NCBI GenBank assembly: GCA_937121175.1
Contig: CAKZKD010000003.1
Coordinates: 411,252 to 475,251 of the forward strand
DNA: 64,000 nt
Direction: 5' to 3'
Source: an uncultured Flavobacteriales bacterium
Lineage (GTDB): Bacteria > Bacteroidota > Bacteroidia > Flavobacteriales_G > Salibacteraceae
The stretch's first letter is position 1. Every line of letters starts with the position of its first letter. Below the pieces are notes generated by a model that was not told the origin of the DNA, made no database searches, and saw only the letters and a program-made list of their open reading frames with translations. A program made the position numbers and the translations under genes. Shown here piece by piece: positions 47,013 to 56,629 of this stretch.

Positions 47013-49331
47013 ATGGAATTGAATTTTAGAGGTATTGCGACATTGATTTTTGTAGTAATTGCGTCGTGCTTTTCAATGCAGATTAATGCACAGCAGGTGT
47101 TGCTTACCGACGATTTTAACTCGGGTCAAGGAAATTGGACTATTAATTCAACAGACACAGTTTTGGTGAATGGTGTCAAGGTTGAAACAGTTGGTGGAGG
47201 CGGTGAAAACCTCTGGATAATCAATAATAATTACACTGGAAATATTGGCGTTGGTGTACCGAATACCGATAATCAACCGGCTGGAATATCAGGTTCGCCT
47301 AACTCTGGTTATTTACACATGATTTCAAGGAATTATTTGAACAATGGAATATTAAATGCCAATTATCAGTATCAACTTAAAGGACCAAACGAGGTTTACA
47401 TGACCAAAATGACCAGTGGTGTTAACACAACTGGATTAACCGATATCAAATTTAAATTTTGGTGGTTAAATTTTGCGGAAGGGTTACTTTCGGCCCCATT
47501 ACCTGCAAAATCGGCCTCAGTTGCATACAGTACCGATGGAGGAGTTAATTGGTTACCAACGGGATTTACCATGGCTAATGATTCCACCTGGGGTGATACA
47601 ACTTTATCGTTACCCTCATTTGGCAATCAGGCTTCCTTGAGTTTTGCTTTCATTTTTATTAATCCAGATACAGGTCTTTCACCGGGTTTTGCAATTGATG
47701 ATGTTTCAATTACCGGAAGTCCAATTGGTGCACCTAATCCAGACTTTGCGGCAAATAATAGAACCGTTTGTCAAGGAGATTGTGTTCAATTTACTGATGC
47801 AACAACAGGGAACCCAACGAATTGGAAATGGAGCTTTGGCACCGGAAATGTAGCAGACACCTCTAATGTGCAAAATCCAAATTTTTGTTTCAATAGCCTT
47901 GGTAATTTCTCCATAACCTTAACTGCCACAAATTCCTTAGGTCAAAACTCTACTACCAAAACAGGTCATATAAGTGTAGTAGATTGTAATACACCGCCTG
48001 ATGCTGATTTTGCCATGAATGGAACTACAGGTTCCGTTCTCACGATTTGCGCTGGCGATTCAGTCGCTTTCGCAGATAGTAGCGATGGAATTGTTAGCTC
48101 AAGGTATTGGTCTTTTCCTGGGGCTCAAGATGATTCAGGAAGATGTCGGTTAGTTAATGATACTAATGCCATTGCTCAAATTTTTTATCCATGCGCTGGA
48201 GCAGGTGGAAGAGATACCACTTATACAGTGACATTAAATGTCTCTGGTTCTGGCGGTGCTGACTTTATTACTAAAACCCTCGTGGTTAAAGGTTGTGTGC
48301 CGGCGAAAGCAAGAATATTAAACGAGAACCAAAGAAAATTATGCGTCGATGATTGCATTACATTTAGGTATGATTATTCAATAAAGGACGAATTCTTTAT
48401 TAGTACTGATAGTATGGAGTTTACGTGGCATTTGAAGGGAATTAAAGACGATATGTGGGATAAGCATTATTACCCAAATTTTACAGTTGATACTGCCAGA
48501 ATCGCCGATACAAATTACACGGATACCACTTTTACTGGAGACTCTGTTCGTGTTTGTTACATTGATCAGCGAGAAAATTGGGACGTAGCTTTAGTGGTAG
48601 AAAATGTTTATGGTAAAGATTCAGTGCACTACAAAGAATTTGTTTCAGTAACCGAATATCCCGAAATCTCTCTTATTTACGAAGATTCAACGATTGTAAG
48701 AGGGCATAGAGGGTTTTTAAGTGTGAACAGAGATGCGAAATTCGGTGAAAGAGGTTATTGTGAGGATTTGCGTGATGTCGAAAAACTGAGAGGGGATACT
48801 TGTTGTTGTTTCAATTATTACTGGTTATACAGAGATGAAGCAGGAAAGTTTCTTCGTGATGAAATTGAAGACTGGAGAGAGCGTTCAACATACGCTGAGC
48901 CGGAGGAAGATAAGTTTTATTACTTAATCAAAGAAAATTACAACGGGTGTCGTGTTATGGACTCCCTTGAAATTATTCTGCGAACTGATGCAAGCGGTGA
49001 AATTCAATATTCCGTTGGTGTGCCAGATATTTTCACCCCCGGATCAGGACGTTATCAAAACAAAAACTGGTATGTTTTCGGTAATGGAATAGCTACCATT
49101 GATGTGAAGGTATTTAATCGTTTTGGACAAATTGTTTATCAAACAAAAGACGTTGATGAGATAGTAATAGAGGATCCGAGTAATCAAGGAGCTAAAACAG
49201 GTTGGAGAGGTACTTTCCAAAACGAAATTGATAGAGATTTGACACCTGGAGTTTATACCTATTACATTGAATTGTTTCACGAGAATGGTGATTTTAAAGT
49301 ATTACAAGGCAACGTAACCTTAGCACGATAA
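47013..49331 (+). CDS. T9SS type B secreted PKD protein
   Basis: 772 residues. Signal peptide (about 1-26), a jelly-roll adhesion-like domain (30-235, DDFNSGQGNWTINS ... GFAIDDVSITG), at least two PKD domains (about 245-325 and 335-425, with NWKWSFGTG), a cysteine-containing region, and the C-terminal gliding-type (CHU_C) domain: VPDIFTPGSG, IDVKVFNRFGQIVYQT, GWRGT, LTPGVYTYYIEL. Exported by type IX secretion and held at or released from the surface. Followed 10 bases later by its usual partner PorP/SprF. Confidence 0.9.
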   Translation: MELNFRGIATLIFVVIASCFSMQINAQQVLLTDDFNSGQGNWTINSTDTVLVNGVKVETVGGGGENLWIINNNYTGNIGVGVPNTDNQPAGISGSPNSGYLHMISRNYLNNGILNANYQYQLKGPNEVYMTKMTSGVNTTGLTDIKFKFWWLNFAEGLLSAPLPAKSASVAYSTDGGVNWLPTGFTMANDSTWGDTTLSLPSFGNQASLSFAFIFINPDTGLSPGFAIDDVSITGSPIGAPNPDFAANNRTVCQGDCVQFTDATTGNPTNWKWSFGTGNVADTSNVQNPNFCFNSLGNFSITLTATNSLGQNSTTKTGHISVVDCNTPPDADFAMNGTTGSVLTICAGDSVAFADSSDGIVSSRYWSFPGAQDDSGRCRLVNDTNAIAQIFYPCAGAGGRDTTYTVTLNVSGSGGADFITKTLVVKGCVPAKARILNENQRKLCVDDCITFRYDYSIKDEFFISTDSMEFTWHLKGIKDDMWDKHYYPNFTVDTARIADTNYTDTTFTGDSVRVCYIDQRENWDVALVVENVYGKDSVHYKEFVSVTEYPEISLIYEDSTIVRGHRGFLSVNRDAKFGERGYCEDLRDVEKLRGDTCCCFNYYWLYRDEAGKFLRDEIEDWRERSTYAEPEEDKFYYLIKENYNGCRVMDSLEIILRTDASGEIQYSVGVPDIFTPGSGRYQNKNWYVFGNGIATIDVKVFNRFGQIVYQTKDVDEIVIEDPSNQGAKTGWRGTFQNEIDRDLTPGVYTYYIELFHENGDFKVLQGNVTLAR

Positions 49332-49341
49332 AAGCAGAGTA

Positions 49342-50394
49342 ATGATAAAAAGACTTTCAGTTACGGTTGTAGTTATCGGTTGTTCATTTTTTGGACTTGG
49401 TCAAGAAGATGTTCATTTCTCTCAGTTCTTCAACGCCACCCCAATATTTAACCCTGCTACTTCTGGGATTTTTCACGGTACAATGCGATTTAATTCGCAT
49501 TATCGGCAACAATGGTCTTCGGTATCGGCAGAGCCATACACAACAATGGCAGCATCGATTGATTTGCCAGTTCTAACCGATATTACTCAGCATGACATGC
49601 TTGCAATTGGTATCTATGGGATAAAAGATGATGCTGGACTCTCACAGACATCGACGACAAATCTTGGATTAAACATTAATTTCGGGAAATCATTCGATCC
49701 TTCAGAAACCAACTTTTTTAGTATGGGTTTAAAAGTTAACTACGGTCAAAAGGCTTTGAATTTTGATGGTAACTGGGGTAGCCAATGGAACTGGAAATTG
49801 GCAAATCCTGATTTCGATCCTAATATTGCTGGTGGGGAACAGGGAGATGTAAGTAATTCGTTTATTGGAGTAGGTGCAGGATTCAACTGGTTTTACACCA
49901 ATCACGATAACGTCAGAGCGAACCTTGGTTCGTCTATTAACAACATTAATGGCCCTCAGGTTAACTATTTAAATACTGAATACAGCCTTGCCCGTTCATT
50001 GTATTTGCATGGAGATGTTGAAATTCATAGCCATGCAGATAATTTTGCATTTATTCCGCGCGTAATCATGTTTACCCAAGCAAGGCAAAGATATTTTGTA
50101 GTTGGGTCTGCATTTGATTTTGTGTTTCAAGAAGCAGGAAAGCATACTGGTATTACCAAAGAAGTTACCATGGAATTCGGAGCTTACTTCCGTTGGAAAG
50201 ATGCATTTATTTTCCAGACTCAATTTAATTGGGCAGGTGTAGGTGTAGGAATTAGTTATGATGTCAATATTTCTAAGCTTAACGCAGCGAGTAGCTTACA
50301 GGGTGGTCTAGAAGCTTATTTGAGCTACAAGTTAGGATATAAACGTGGTTTAAAAGACGGTCACTCAAACGACCGATTCGATAGTATTCATTAG
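49342..50394 (+). CDS. PorP/SprF-family type IX secretion membrane protein
   Basis: 350 residues. Signal peptide (about 1-20), then the family opening DVHFSQFFNATPIFNPATSGIFHGTMRFNSHYRQQW and the later SFIGVGAGFNWFY, YFVVGSAFDFVF and FGAYFRWKDAF strands of an outer-membrane barrel. SprF-type proteins are paired with large type B cargo, as with the gene just upstream, and are thought to attach it to the surface. Confidence 0.93.
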   Translation: MIKRLSVTVVVIGCSFFGLGQEDVHFSQFFNATPIFNPATSGIFHGTMRFNSHYRQQWSSVSAEPYTTMAASIDLPVLTDITQHDMLAIGIYGIKDDAGLSQTSTTNLGLNINFGKSFDPSETNFFSMGLKVNYGQKALNFDGNWGSQWNWKLANPDFDPNIAGGEQGDVSNSFIGVGAGFNWFYTNHDNVRANLGSSINNINGPQVNYLNTEYSLARSLYLHGDVEIHSHADNFAFIPRVIMFTQARQRYFVVGSAFDFVFQEAGKHTGITKEVTMEFGAYFRWKDAFIFQTQFNWAGVGVGISYDVNISKLNAASSLQGGLEAYLSYKLGYKRGLKDGHSNDRFDSIH

Positions 50395-50402
50395 TTAATT
50401 CT

Positions 50403-51893
50403 CTATTTATATTCGAAAGCACCAATATCTGGGGTTGCATCCCGATTGTTGTTCAGAATATCCGTTTTATCAGTGAGTAGATTCAATATTTCTATCGATC
50501 CTTTATCCACGGCAACAGATTCTTGAAACAAGCTAAAATCTTGCGCATTTTGATTTTTATAAACTGGTAAAAAGCTTTCATCTCCAATCGTTACGCTGCT
50601 AGGATTTATTACACAGGATTTATAACGAGTATTATCGCTAGTTACTAATTCTGTTCGAAGCACACAATGATCAAATGTGAGGTTGTATTCTGCACTCTTA
50701 GCACTATCCAACTCTAGTTCTTCTTCTTTAGAACCATAGATAATGGTGTTTCCAAAAAGTATATTTAAGTTTTCAGATTCTTCCGAGTTCTCGCCTGTGC
50801 TGTATCTATTACTAACAAAAAGCATTGGATCCTCTCGGTTACCTCCGCTCCAATAATTTGCGAGAGTAGAGTTTAGTACGTTGATATTTCCCCCGCCAGT
50901 AACTGCCATGTTGTAGGTGCCGATATTGTCTATTTGGGAGTTTTCAATATCAACATTTGCGTTTCTGACAAAAACTCCAATACCAGCCATGTTGGAAATA
51001 GTTGTTTTTTGAATATTTACTTTTTCTGCAACTACATCTTGAGAAGAGCCTGAAAACGGCTGAGGTTCTATTTGCAGGCCAACAAAACCATTTTTGATAA
51101 TAGCGTGCTTAATATTGGATTCAACACCTGTATTTATCCAAATTCTGTCCCATTGACCCGTTTTATCATCAAAATTAGCTTCTAATCTATCACCTTGAAA
51201 TACTACTTCCTTTTCTTTTTCTCCCATAATATTAATGGATCCGCCGCGACGGACCCACAGTCCGGCTCCGGTATGAAAATGTATTTGAGTGCCAGCAGGA
51301 ATATTTAATGTCAACAAACTATCCACTAGTAAATATCCATAGATGACATGTGGTTTGTCGTTTTTCCAATTCACATCCAAGGAAGTTAATGGAATATGTA
51401 AATATTCAGAAACAAAGGAAAGTGGAGGCAAGCCTTGTACGAATTGGGTTGGACGATAATAATATGCATCTTGTCCGTAGGCAGTAAGTTTAATTTTTTG
51501 CTCAATACCATTGGTCACAAATACAATGTTATCTTCTACAAAGAATGGATTGAATTGGTTGCTTGCGTCAATGGTAACTTCAGCAAATAAAAAAAGTGAA
51601 TCATTTGCCGGTATAATAACATCCTTTTGATTACCTGGAAACCCATCTAAGTTAAATCGGTAAGATTCTCCAGCAAGACCTTCTAGGCTAACCGAGGAAA
51701 TGGAAATATCTTTTGAGTGTGGGTTATAAACCTTCATGGATTGAGTGGCAGAACCAACTCCGGTGAAAACAGTGTCAAAAACAATTATTGTTTCAGAGAA
51801 CTGTAAAACACCCTGTTCTTCAAAACCTAAGTTCCTCTTTTTACAAGAGGAAAAAATACTGATGATGAATAAAATGAATAATAGATGTTTCAC
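50403..51893 (-). CDS. beta-helix surface lipoprotein
   Basis: 496 residues. Lipobox Cys17 (IFSSCKK). An immunoglobulin-like N-terminal part (about 25-150, [23 protein letters not shown]) is followed by a right-handed parallel beta-helix (about 190-430; [60 protein letters not shown]), ending in [12 protein letters not shown]. The ending is typical of polymorphic-outer-membrane/right-handed helix lipoproteins. Substrate or ligand unknown. Convergent with PorP/SprF, 8-base gap. Confidence 0.82.
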   Translation of the reverse strand: MKHLLFILFIISIFSSCKKRNLGFEEQGVLQFSETIIVFDTVFTGVGSATQSMKVYNPHSKDISISSVSLEGLAGESYRFNLDGFPGNQKDVIIPANDSLFLFAEVTIDASNQFNPFFVEDNIVFVTNGIEQKIKLTAYGQDAYYYRPTQFVQGLPPLSFVSEYLHIPLTSLDVNWKNDKPHVIYGYLLVDSLLTLNIPAGTQIHFHTGAGLWVRRGGSINIMGEKEKEVVFQGDRLEANFDDKTGQWDRIWINTGVESNIKHAIIKNGFVGLQIEPQPFSGSSQDVVAEKVNIQKTTISNMAGIGVFVRNANVDIENSQIDNIGTYNMAVTGGGNINVLNSTLANYWSGGNREDPMLFVSNRYSTGENSEESENLNILFGNTIIYGSKEEELELDSAKSAEYNLTFDHCVLRTELVTSDNTRYKSCVINPSSVTIGDESFLPVYKNQNAQDFSLFQESVAVDKGSIEILNLLTDKTDILNNNRDATPDIGAFEYK

Positions 51894-51990
51894 GCGGCAA
51901 AAGTATCCAATTAGAAAATTGCAGATATTATTCTAATACGAATAACAATCTTTTTTATTGTTTTGGTAAATTATTGGATTCAAAAAATGT

Positions 51991-51998
51991 TATTTTTG
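51991..51998 (+). promoter_or_regulatory. -7 box of the L31 gene
   Basis: TATTTTTG matches TAnnTTTG 29 bases upstream of the L31 ATG. A TTTG at 51962-51965 is 25 bases away, longer than the usual spacing, so the -33 part is uncertain. Confidence 0.45.
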
Positions 51999-52027
51999 CA
52001 GCCCGAATAATTATAGAGAATAAAGAA

Positions 52028-52282
52028 ATGAAAAAAGATATTCACCCAGAGAGCTACAGACCAGTTGTATTTAAAGATATGTCAACAGAAAATATGTTTG
52101 TTGGTCGTTCAACTGCAGTTACTTCAGAAACTGTAACTTGGGAAGATGGAACAGAGTACCCATTAATCAAATGTGAAATCACTTCTGATTCTCACCCATT
52201 TTACACAGGTAAAATGCAATTTGTTGATACTGCTGGTAGAGTAGATAAATTCAAGACTCGTTACGCGAAGTTCAAGAAATAA
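52028..52282 (+). CDS. rpmE2: 50S ribosomal protein L31, type B
   Basis: 84 residues from the ATG at 52028 (an upstream ATG at 51974 precedes the promoter box and adds non-ribosomal residues). [46 protein letters not shown] and the basic end are standard L31. No CxxC zinc pairs, so this is the type B (zinc-independent) form. Has its own promoter and terminator. Confidence 0.95.
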   Translation: MKKDIHPESYRPVVFKDMSTENMFVGRSTAVTSETVTWEDGTEYPLIKCEITSDSHPFYTGKMQFVDTAGRVDKFKTRYAKFKK

Positions 52283-52308
52283 TCTGCTTTCTAGTTTTAA
52301 TGATATTG

Positions 52309-52334
52309 AAGCCTCGATTTATCGGGGCTTTTTT
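52309..52334 (+). terminator. intrinsic terminator of the L31 gene
   Basis: AAGCCTCGA, loop TTTA, TCGGGGCTT (one G-T pair) followed by further T, 26 bases after the stop. Confidence 0.8.
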
Positions 52335-52386
52335 CATTTCTACTAATTTGAATTGACCAATTTTTAATGAGAATTCTTTGGAACAA

Positions 52387-53415
52387 TTAAAGTGATTCAA
52401 TAAATTGATCAACCTCTTTTAAATATGCTTCCCATTCATTGTCCATTGGAGAGTGCCCTGACTTGTCAAATATCACCAATTTTTTATTGGTAGATTGAAC
52501 CGTATTGAATGCTCCGAATCCCAGAGCAGGCGGCACTACAAAATCGTATTTACCCCACAAAAAGAGGCACGGAATAGTTACCATCGATAATTCCTTGGTC
52601 ATAGATAAGGTTTCTATTTCAGAAAGGTTCCCGTTTGTTCTGTTGCCACTAATTGTACTGGTAAGAATATTTGTCGGACCAAAAAATATTGAGTTTTTTG
52701 TCCCTCCTGATTCTCCTGCTTGAATAATTCCATCATCAAGTAGTAGCTGCTCTGCTTCTCTTGCTTTGGAGTTTATTTCTCCACCTTGTTCAACAGAAAT
52801 GTTGTTGGTGTCTATTGCCGAAGCCCAACTAAGTAACTCACTCCATTTTTCGGTATTGTTGCCAAGGTTTATTTGGTTGTTAGCTTCACTAATAAATAGC
52901 TTCACTGCCTCAATATTTAATGCCGGAATATCATGTGCACCGTTTGATTCTAACCAACCACTCAACAAGTATTGATTGTCATTTGTAATCATGAATTTTG
53001 CCGTTAGCGTTCCACCCCAAGAGTGGCCTAATGCCACCACTTGAATTTTTTCGAAGCGATCTTTAAGCGCATTGATAACAGCCTTCATATCTACCACCAT
53101 ATTCTCTATGGTTACTTCTTCTGAAGAAAATGTACCATGACTCATGCCTTGACCACGTTGATCCCAATAAGCAAGTCCATATTTTTTTTCTATCGCCTCG
53201 ATGAATTTACCTGAACGATATTCTAATCCTGAGCCTCCCGGACCTCCATGAACCAACAAAATGCATGTACCACTTTCGAAATTTCCTCGTAGGTAAAGAG
53301 GCATGTCATTACCTTTTGTTCTAACGAATATAGTTTCGTAAATATCTGCCTCGTTGATGCTTTTTTTACATGCTACTACGCTTATAACCAAGGTTATAAA
53401 AACGAATACTCTCAT
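52387..53415 (-). CDS. alpha/beta-hydrolase lipoprotein (proline-iminopeptidase-like)
   Basis: 342 residues from the ATG at 53415, which overlaps the upstream stop as ATGA and starts a lipoprotein signal (MRVFVFITLVISVVACKK, Cys16). A frame start 11 codons upstream is rejected. Fold motifs: LVHGGPGGSG, YWDQRGQGMSHG, nucleophile elbow GHSWGG, acid in WGKYDFVVPP and the final His in FDKSGHSP. The HGGPGG loop is typical of proline iminopeptidases. Periplasmic, membrane-anchored. Confidence 0.85.
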   Translation of the reverse strand: MRVFVFITLVISVVACKKSINEADIYETIFVRTKGNDMPLYLRGNFESGTCILLVHGGPGGSGLEYRSGKFIEAIEKKYGLAYWDQRGQGMSHGTFSSEEVTIENMVVDMKAVINALKDRFEKIQVVALGHSWGGTLTAKFMITNDNQYLLSGWLESNGAHDIPALNIEAVKLFISEANNQINLGNNTEKWSELLSWASAIDTNNISVEQGGEINSKAREAEQLLLDDGIIQAGESGGTKNSIFFGPTNILTSTISGNRTNGNLSEIETLSMTKELSMVTIPCLFLWGKYDFVVPPALGFGAFNTVQSTNKKLVIFDKSGHSPMDNEWEAYLKEVDQFIESL

Positions 53416-54065
53416 TTTTGAATCGTTTTTACATTTTGATTCATCCAAGAAATACTAAGTGGTATCCTCAAACCAATTTCTATATTAATTTCTAAAATAG
53501 CTCCAGAATTATAATTATGTAATGCATTTAAATTGAATTTTCCGTAAAGTGAATTGTCCTTAATAATTTTCCTCCCACATCCTAATACCAAGCCAGTTGA
53601 CAAATACCCTCTAGAGGTACCTTTTTTAGTAGAAACAATATCTCCCGTTTCATTTGCTATGTAAGTAGTTCCAAGATTGAATCTTCGAACATAACCAGCA
53701 GTAAGACCGGCCTCCCAAAAACGGTGTTTATTTATTCTTTTCCATCCCATTTCAGCGTTTAATTGGGTAGAAGAAATAGAGTGAGGGTCAATAAAGTAAG
53801 ATAAACTAGGTTGTAGGAATAGAATCTTTTTGAGTTCTTTGGTCTTTTTACGCTTAACTTTTTCTTTGGATACCGAGAGCAGGAAGAAATCAAATCCAGT
53901 TTTAATTCCAGGATTGAACATCATATTTCCGTAATAACTTATGCTCAGTGGTGTTTTCACAAAAGATGAATCAAACTCTGTAAATGTCTTTTGATTCTGA
54001 GCATTTAACCAATGAGCAATAGCAACGAAAGATATAGAAAGTAATAATTTCAATTTGAAGAACAA
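53412..54065 (-). CDS. hypothetical outer-membrane beta protein
   Basis: 217 residues. Signal peptide (about 1-22, LNAQ). The mature part shows repeated short amphipathic strands (KILFLQPSLSYFIDP, LNAEMGWKRINKHRFWEAGLTAGYVRRF, GYLSTGLVLGCGRKI), consistent with a small barrel. No named family recognised. It lies between the Rof-like gene (16-base overlap) and the hydrolase (4-base overlap), so the three form one transcript. Confidence 0.65.
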   Translation of the reverse strand: MFFKLKLLLSISFVAIAHWLNAQNQKTFTEFDSSFVKTPLSISYYGNMMFNPGIKTGFDFFLLSVSKEKVKRKKTKELKKILFLQPSLSYFIDPHSISSTQLNAEMGWKRINKHRFWEAGLTAGYVRRFNLGTTYIANETGDIVSTKKGTSRGYLSTGLVLGCGRKIIKDNSLYGKFNLNALHNYNSGAILEINIEIGLRIPLSISWMNQNVKTIQK

Positions 54066-54313
54066 TAATTGGATGAAGGCGCTGTATAGTCACCGACTTT
54101 AATAATATTATCTAATCGTATTTCTAGATTGTTTTCCAATACAAGGAACTCTTCCTTATTTTTAGAGGTGTAGATGTCTTTTATTGAAACTTGTTTCAAC
54201 GTTTCCATTCCAGTTGCTGTGCTAACAACAATGTTTATTATTCGTTTGAAATTAGCGAATTCTATTAGCTGGTCGTGAAAACTACAATCTACAGGTGAAT
54301 ATTTTGTTTGCAT
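54050..54313 (-). CDS. Rof/YaeO-like small protein (possible Rho antiterminator)
   Basis: 87 residues. The pattern Y-x-P-V-D-C-S-x-x-D-x-L near the N-terminus followed by EEFLVLENNLEIRLDNIIKVGDY resembles the Sm-like fold of Rof (Rho-binding antiterminator), where YxPxxCxxYDxLE and an RLDxI strand are conserved. Cytosolic. Resemblance is by eye and moderate; Rho binding is inferred only. Confidence 0.55.
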   Translation of the reverse strand: MQTKYSPVDCSFHDQLIEFANFKRIINIVVSTATGMETLKQVSIKDIYTSKNKEEFLVLENNLEIRLDNIIKVGDYTAPSSNYCSSN

Positions 54314-54416
54314 TCAACGGACGAAAATACGACCTTATTCAATGCTAAATTAAAATTTAGAACATTACAATAAATAGAAATTGACGCGGTTATTTAAGTG
54401 AATCAAAAATTAAATC

Positions 54417-55097
54417 ATGAAACTAAAAAAGGGAATTATAGTAGCGTTGGTATTTACAATTGGAATATCGAATACGGTTTTTTCGCAATTTACGAAGGAC
54501 ATTGGCCTCAGAACTTCGATAGGAAGCTCAAATCGAATAAGCTTCGATTACCGTTTTTTGACTAAAGACAGCTTGCGTTTTGTAATTGGGGCAGATTTTT
54601 CTGGCCAAAATTCTTTTCCAAGTAGTGCAGAAGTAGTCGGAGCCTCGGCGACTAGAGTTGATTTTATGAGTAGTAATTTTTCATCAATTCGCCCTACAGT
54701 GCGATTTGGCTACGAGCATGTTTTGAAGAAACACCCACGTCTGTATCTCGGTGCCCATCTGGTTGTAGGCTACCAGCAATCAAATAACGATATTTTCATG
54801 CACTCCGATTCTCTCAATGAAAACGGTCGTTGGGAAAGGGTGCCGATTCAACCTACCGAAATAAACCATACCTATTATAGACAAAACTTCATTACCACAG
54901 GAGCAACATTAATGGCGGGTTGGGATGTTGAAATAAGCGAACGTTTTCTATTTAATCTAAACGTCTCTCACACATTTACCGCTGCATTTCAAGTTGGAGA
55001 AGCGGTAACGAATGACCCGTTTAGGCAAAATTTACCACAAACCAACCTAATTGATTCTGAATTAGACTTTGGTGTAGGAATTCGATATAAGTTGTAA
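54417..55097 (+). CDS. outer-membrane beta-barrel protein
   Basis: 226 residues. Signal peptide (about 1-24, TVFSQ), then alternating strands (GLRTSIGSSNRISFDYRFL, IRPTVRFGYEHVL, PRLYLGAHLVVGYQQ, LDFGVGIRYKL) ending in an aromatic/hydrophobic residue plus Leu as in small eight-strand barrels. Function unknown. It is the last plus-strand gene before the cassette array and ends about 20 bases from the array's truncated final element. Confidence 0.75.
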   Translation: MKLKKGIIVALVFTIGISNTVFSQFTKDIGLRTSIGSSNRISFDYRFLTKDSLRFVIGADFSGQNSFPSSAEVVGASATRVDFMSSNFSSIRPTVRFGYEHVLKKHPRLYLGAHLVVGYQQSNNDIFMHSDSLNENGRWERVPIQPTEINHTYYRQNFITTGATLMAGWDVEISERFLFNLNVSHTFTAAFQVGEAVTNDPFRQNLPQTNLIDSELDFGVGIRYKL

Positions 55098-55117
55098 GCT
55101 TTATTTTAGGATGGGAC

Positions 55118-55222
55118 ACTGACGATTGTACTTACTTAGAAGCTAGGTTTTAAGGTTATTAATTTTCTATTGTTTCAAATTTATGACAAGCCGCCCTATT
55201 TGCTTTTTGGCTGCTGTTAGCC
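55118..55222 (-). repeat. attC-like element E1, class A, truncated
   Basis: Has the GTTAGCC core (55216-55222), GGCTGCTG arm, GCCGCCCTATTTGC, CAAATTTA (55176-55183) and the ACGATTGTACTTACTTAGAAG segment, then stops matching the other elements near 55118. The second arm is missing; this is the distal end of the array. Confidence 0.65.
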
Positions 55223-55226
55223 ATAG

Positions 55227-55847
55227 TTAATTCCAATAGACTTTGGTTCTAATTTTATAGGTACTAAGGTTTCCTCCATTCTCACTCCACAACATGAACA
55301 ATTCTACTGTCGTTTCTTCCTTTTTCCAAACGTATTTTCTTTCGTACCAATCCGAGTACCCTGGCTCTCTTTTTATATTCATTTCACCAGTTCCCTCGAC
55401 CGGCTCACCGAGTTCTTTTCGCAAGTCGTTTACTAACTGATCAAATTCCGAATTGTATTTGTCTAGTTTCTCAGACTGATTGTGAATCGGTTCCATTAAG
55501 TCTTTAAAGTTGGTTGTTGAGTTTTTCGTGTCCCTAGTGTAACTTATCAACCGAACAATTGAGTCCTCTTCTGTGTAGTAATAATTCACTCGACATGGAA
55601 TAAATGAGCCCTGTTTTGGTCGGTCAAATATGTTGGGTTGTGCTAGATTAAAACTTGAGGCATTGGGAAAATAATCTGAAGCAACACTAACTTTATATGA
55701 AACGCACTGTTCCTCAGAGTTTAGTCCGTTTTCGCAATTGGAAATATTAGAAAAGTGTATTTGCTCAAATTGAAAGAATTTAGTTGTCTGGGCATTAAGG
55801 GCCACAGTCACAATAATGGAAATAAGTAAGGGTATTATGCGCTTCAT
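55227..55847 (-). CDS. hypothetical secreted protein, cassette gene
   Basis: 206 residues. Signal peptide (about 1-20, ALNAQ). A mainly polar mature part with two cysteines near 40-50 (ISNCENGLNSEEQC), perhaps a disulfide, and an aromatic end (KTTVELFMLWSENGGNLSTYKIRTKVYWN). No family recognised. Ends of the cassette: GTTAGCCATA ... TATGGCTAAC. The gene starts 9 bases inside the cassette end. Confidence 0.7.
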   Translation of the reverse strand: MKRIIPLLISIIVTVALNAQTTKFFQFEQIHFSNISNCENGLNSEEQCVSYKVSVASDYFPNASSFNLAQPNIFDRPKQGSFIPCRVNYYYTEEDSIVRLISYTRDTKNSTTNFKDLMEPIHNQSEKLDKYNSEFDQLVNDLRKELGEPVEGTGEMNIKREPGYSDWYERKYVWKKEETTVELFMLWSENGGNLSTYKIRTKVYWN

Positions 55848-55856
55848 ATTATTATG

Positions 55857-55987
55857 GCTAACGCCTCGCAGCCATGAGCAGTAGGCCTTTCGTGGTACAC
55901 TCTCTGGGTCTCGGGTAGGGGTTATTAAATTTCATTCGTTTCAAATTTACACTAAACGGCCTATTACTCATTTGGGTGCTGTTAGTC
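55857..55987 (-). repeat. attC-like element E2, class A, short form
   Basis: 131 bp from GCTAAC to GTTAGTC. Arms CGCAGCCATGAG and CTCATTTGGGTGC; CAAATTTA at 55942-55949. Lacks the extra inner stem found in the 207-217 bp copies. Confidence 0.7.
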
Positions 55988-55999
55988 TTTCGTACGATT

Positions 56000-56284
56000 C
56001 TATTCAGGGCTGAGTTGAATTGTTAGTCCTAGAGCATTTGCAATTAAAGCAAAGTTTGATAATCGGATATCTTCACCGCTCTCAATTCGAGAAATGTATG
56101 GCCTTTTTTTACCAATTTTCTCAGCTAAATTCTCTTGGCTTAAATGAAGTTCCTTTCTTCTGTTTTTAATAATCTCTCCGAAGTAAAAAGAAAAAGCTTC
56201 TTCACGAAACTTCTCTCGTTCTTTAGTTCCTTCTTTTCCGTAACGTTCTGCGATTAATTCCTTTGCTGTTTTTGTCTTTCCCAT
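56000..56284 (-). CDS. higA: HigA-like antitoxin, XRE family
   Basis: 94 residues. A helix-turn-helix domain at about 36-88: NRRKELHLSQENLAEKIGKKRPYISRIESG, then RLSNFALIANALGL. It lies 2 bases downstream of a HigB-like toxin gene, the toxin-first order typical of higBA. Antitoxin would neutralise the toxin and repress the operon through the palindrome upstream of the toxin. The N-terminal KTAKELIAERYGKEG segment probably contacts the toxin. Confidence 0.85.
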   Translation of the reverse strand: MGKTKTAKELIAERYGKEGTKEREKFREEAFSFYFGEIIKNRRKELHLSQENLAEKIGKKRPYISRIESGEDIRLSNFALIANALGLTIQLSPE

Positions 56285-56286
56285 AA

Positions 56287-56625
56287 CTACGTGTCCTTTA
56301 GATAATCTTCTAATATTTTTTCAGCTTGTTTGATTGCCTTTTTATAATTTTTTGTTGATTTCTTTTGGAACGCAACCAAACAAACGGCTTTTGTACATTC
56401 AGCAAAATTCAAGTGATTAATTGCAAATAATACAACTCGATATTCGTTTCCAGCCTTAATTCTCAATTCGTAAAACTGAGTCGATTGAAGCTTTTTTAGA
56501 AAGTTAGTATTCACAACTTTAACTTCTCCAATAACTTCAATCAGTTGGAAAAACTTCAATGAGACCCTTTCATCCTGACTGTCAATAAATTCTAGACACT
56601 CCCCTGTAATGTCGATTTCTCTCAC
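56287..56625 (-). CDS. higB: HigB-like toxin (RelE superfamily, Gp49-like)
   Basis: 112 residues. LKKLQSTQFYELRIKAGNEYRVVLFAI near 44-70 and VCLVAFQKKSTKNYKKAIKQAEKIL near 80-105 are the hallmark blocks of Gp49-like HigB ribonuclease toxins, which cleave ribosome-bound mRNA. First gene of a two-gene cassette with its own promoter. Cassette ends GTTAGTC ... GGCTACC match less exactly than in other units. Confidence 0.85.
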   Translation of the reverse strand: MREIDITGECLEFIDSQDERVSLKFFQLIEVIGEVKVVNTNFLKKLQSTQFYELRIKAGNEYRVVLFAINHLNFAECTKAVCLVAFQKKSTKNYKKAIKQAEKILEDYLKDT

Positions 56626-56629
56626 TTCA

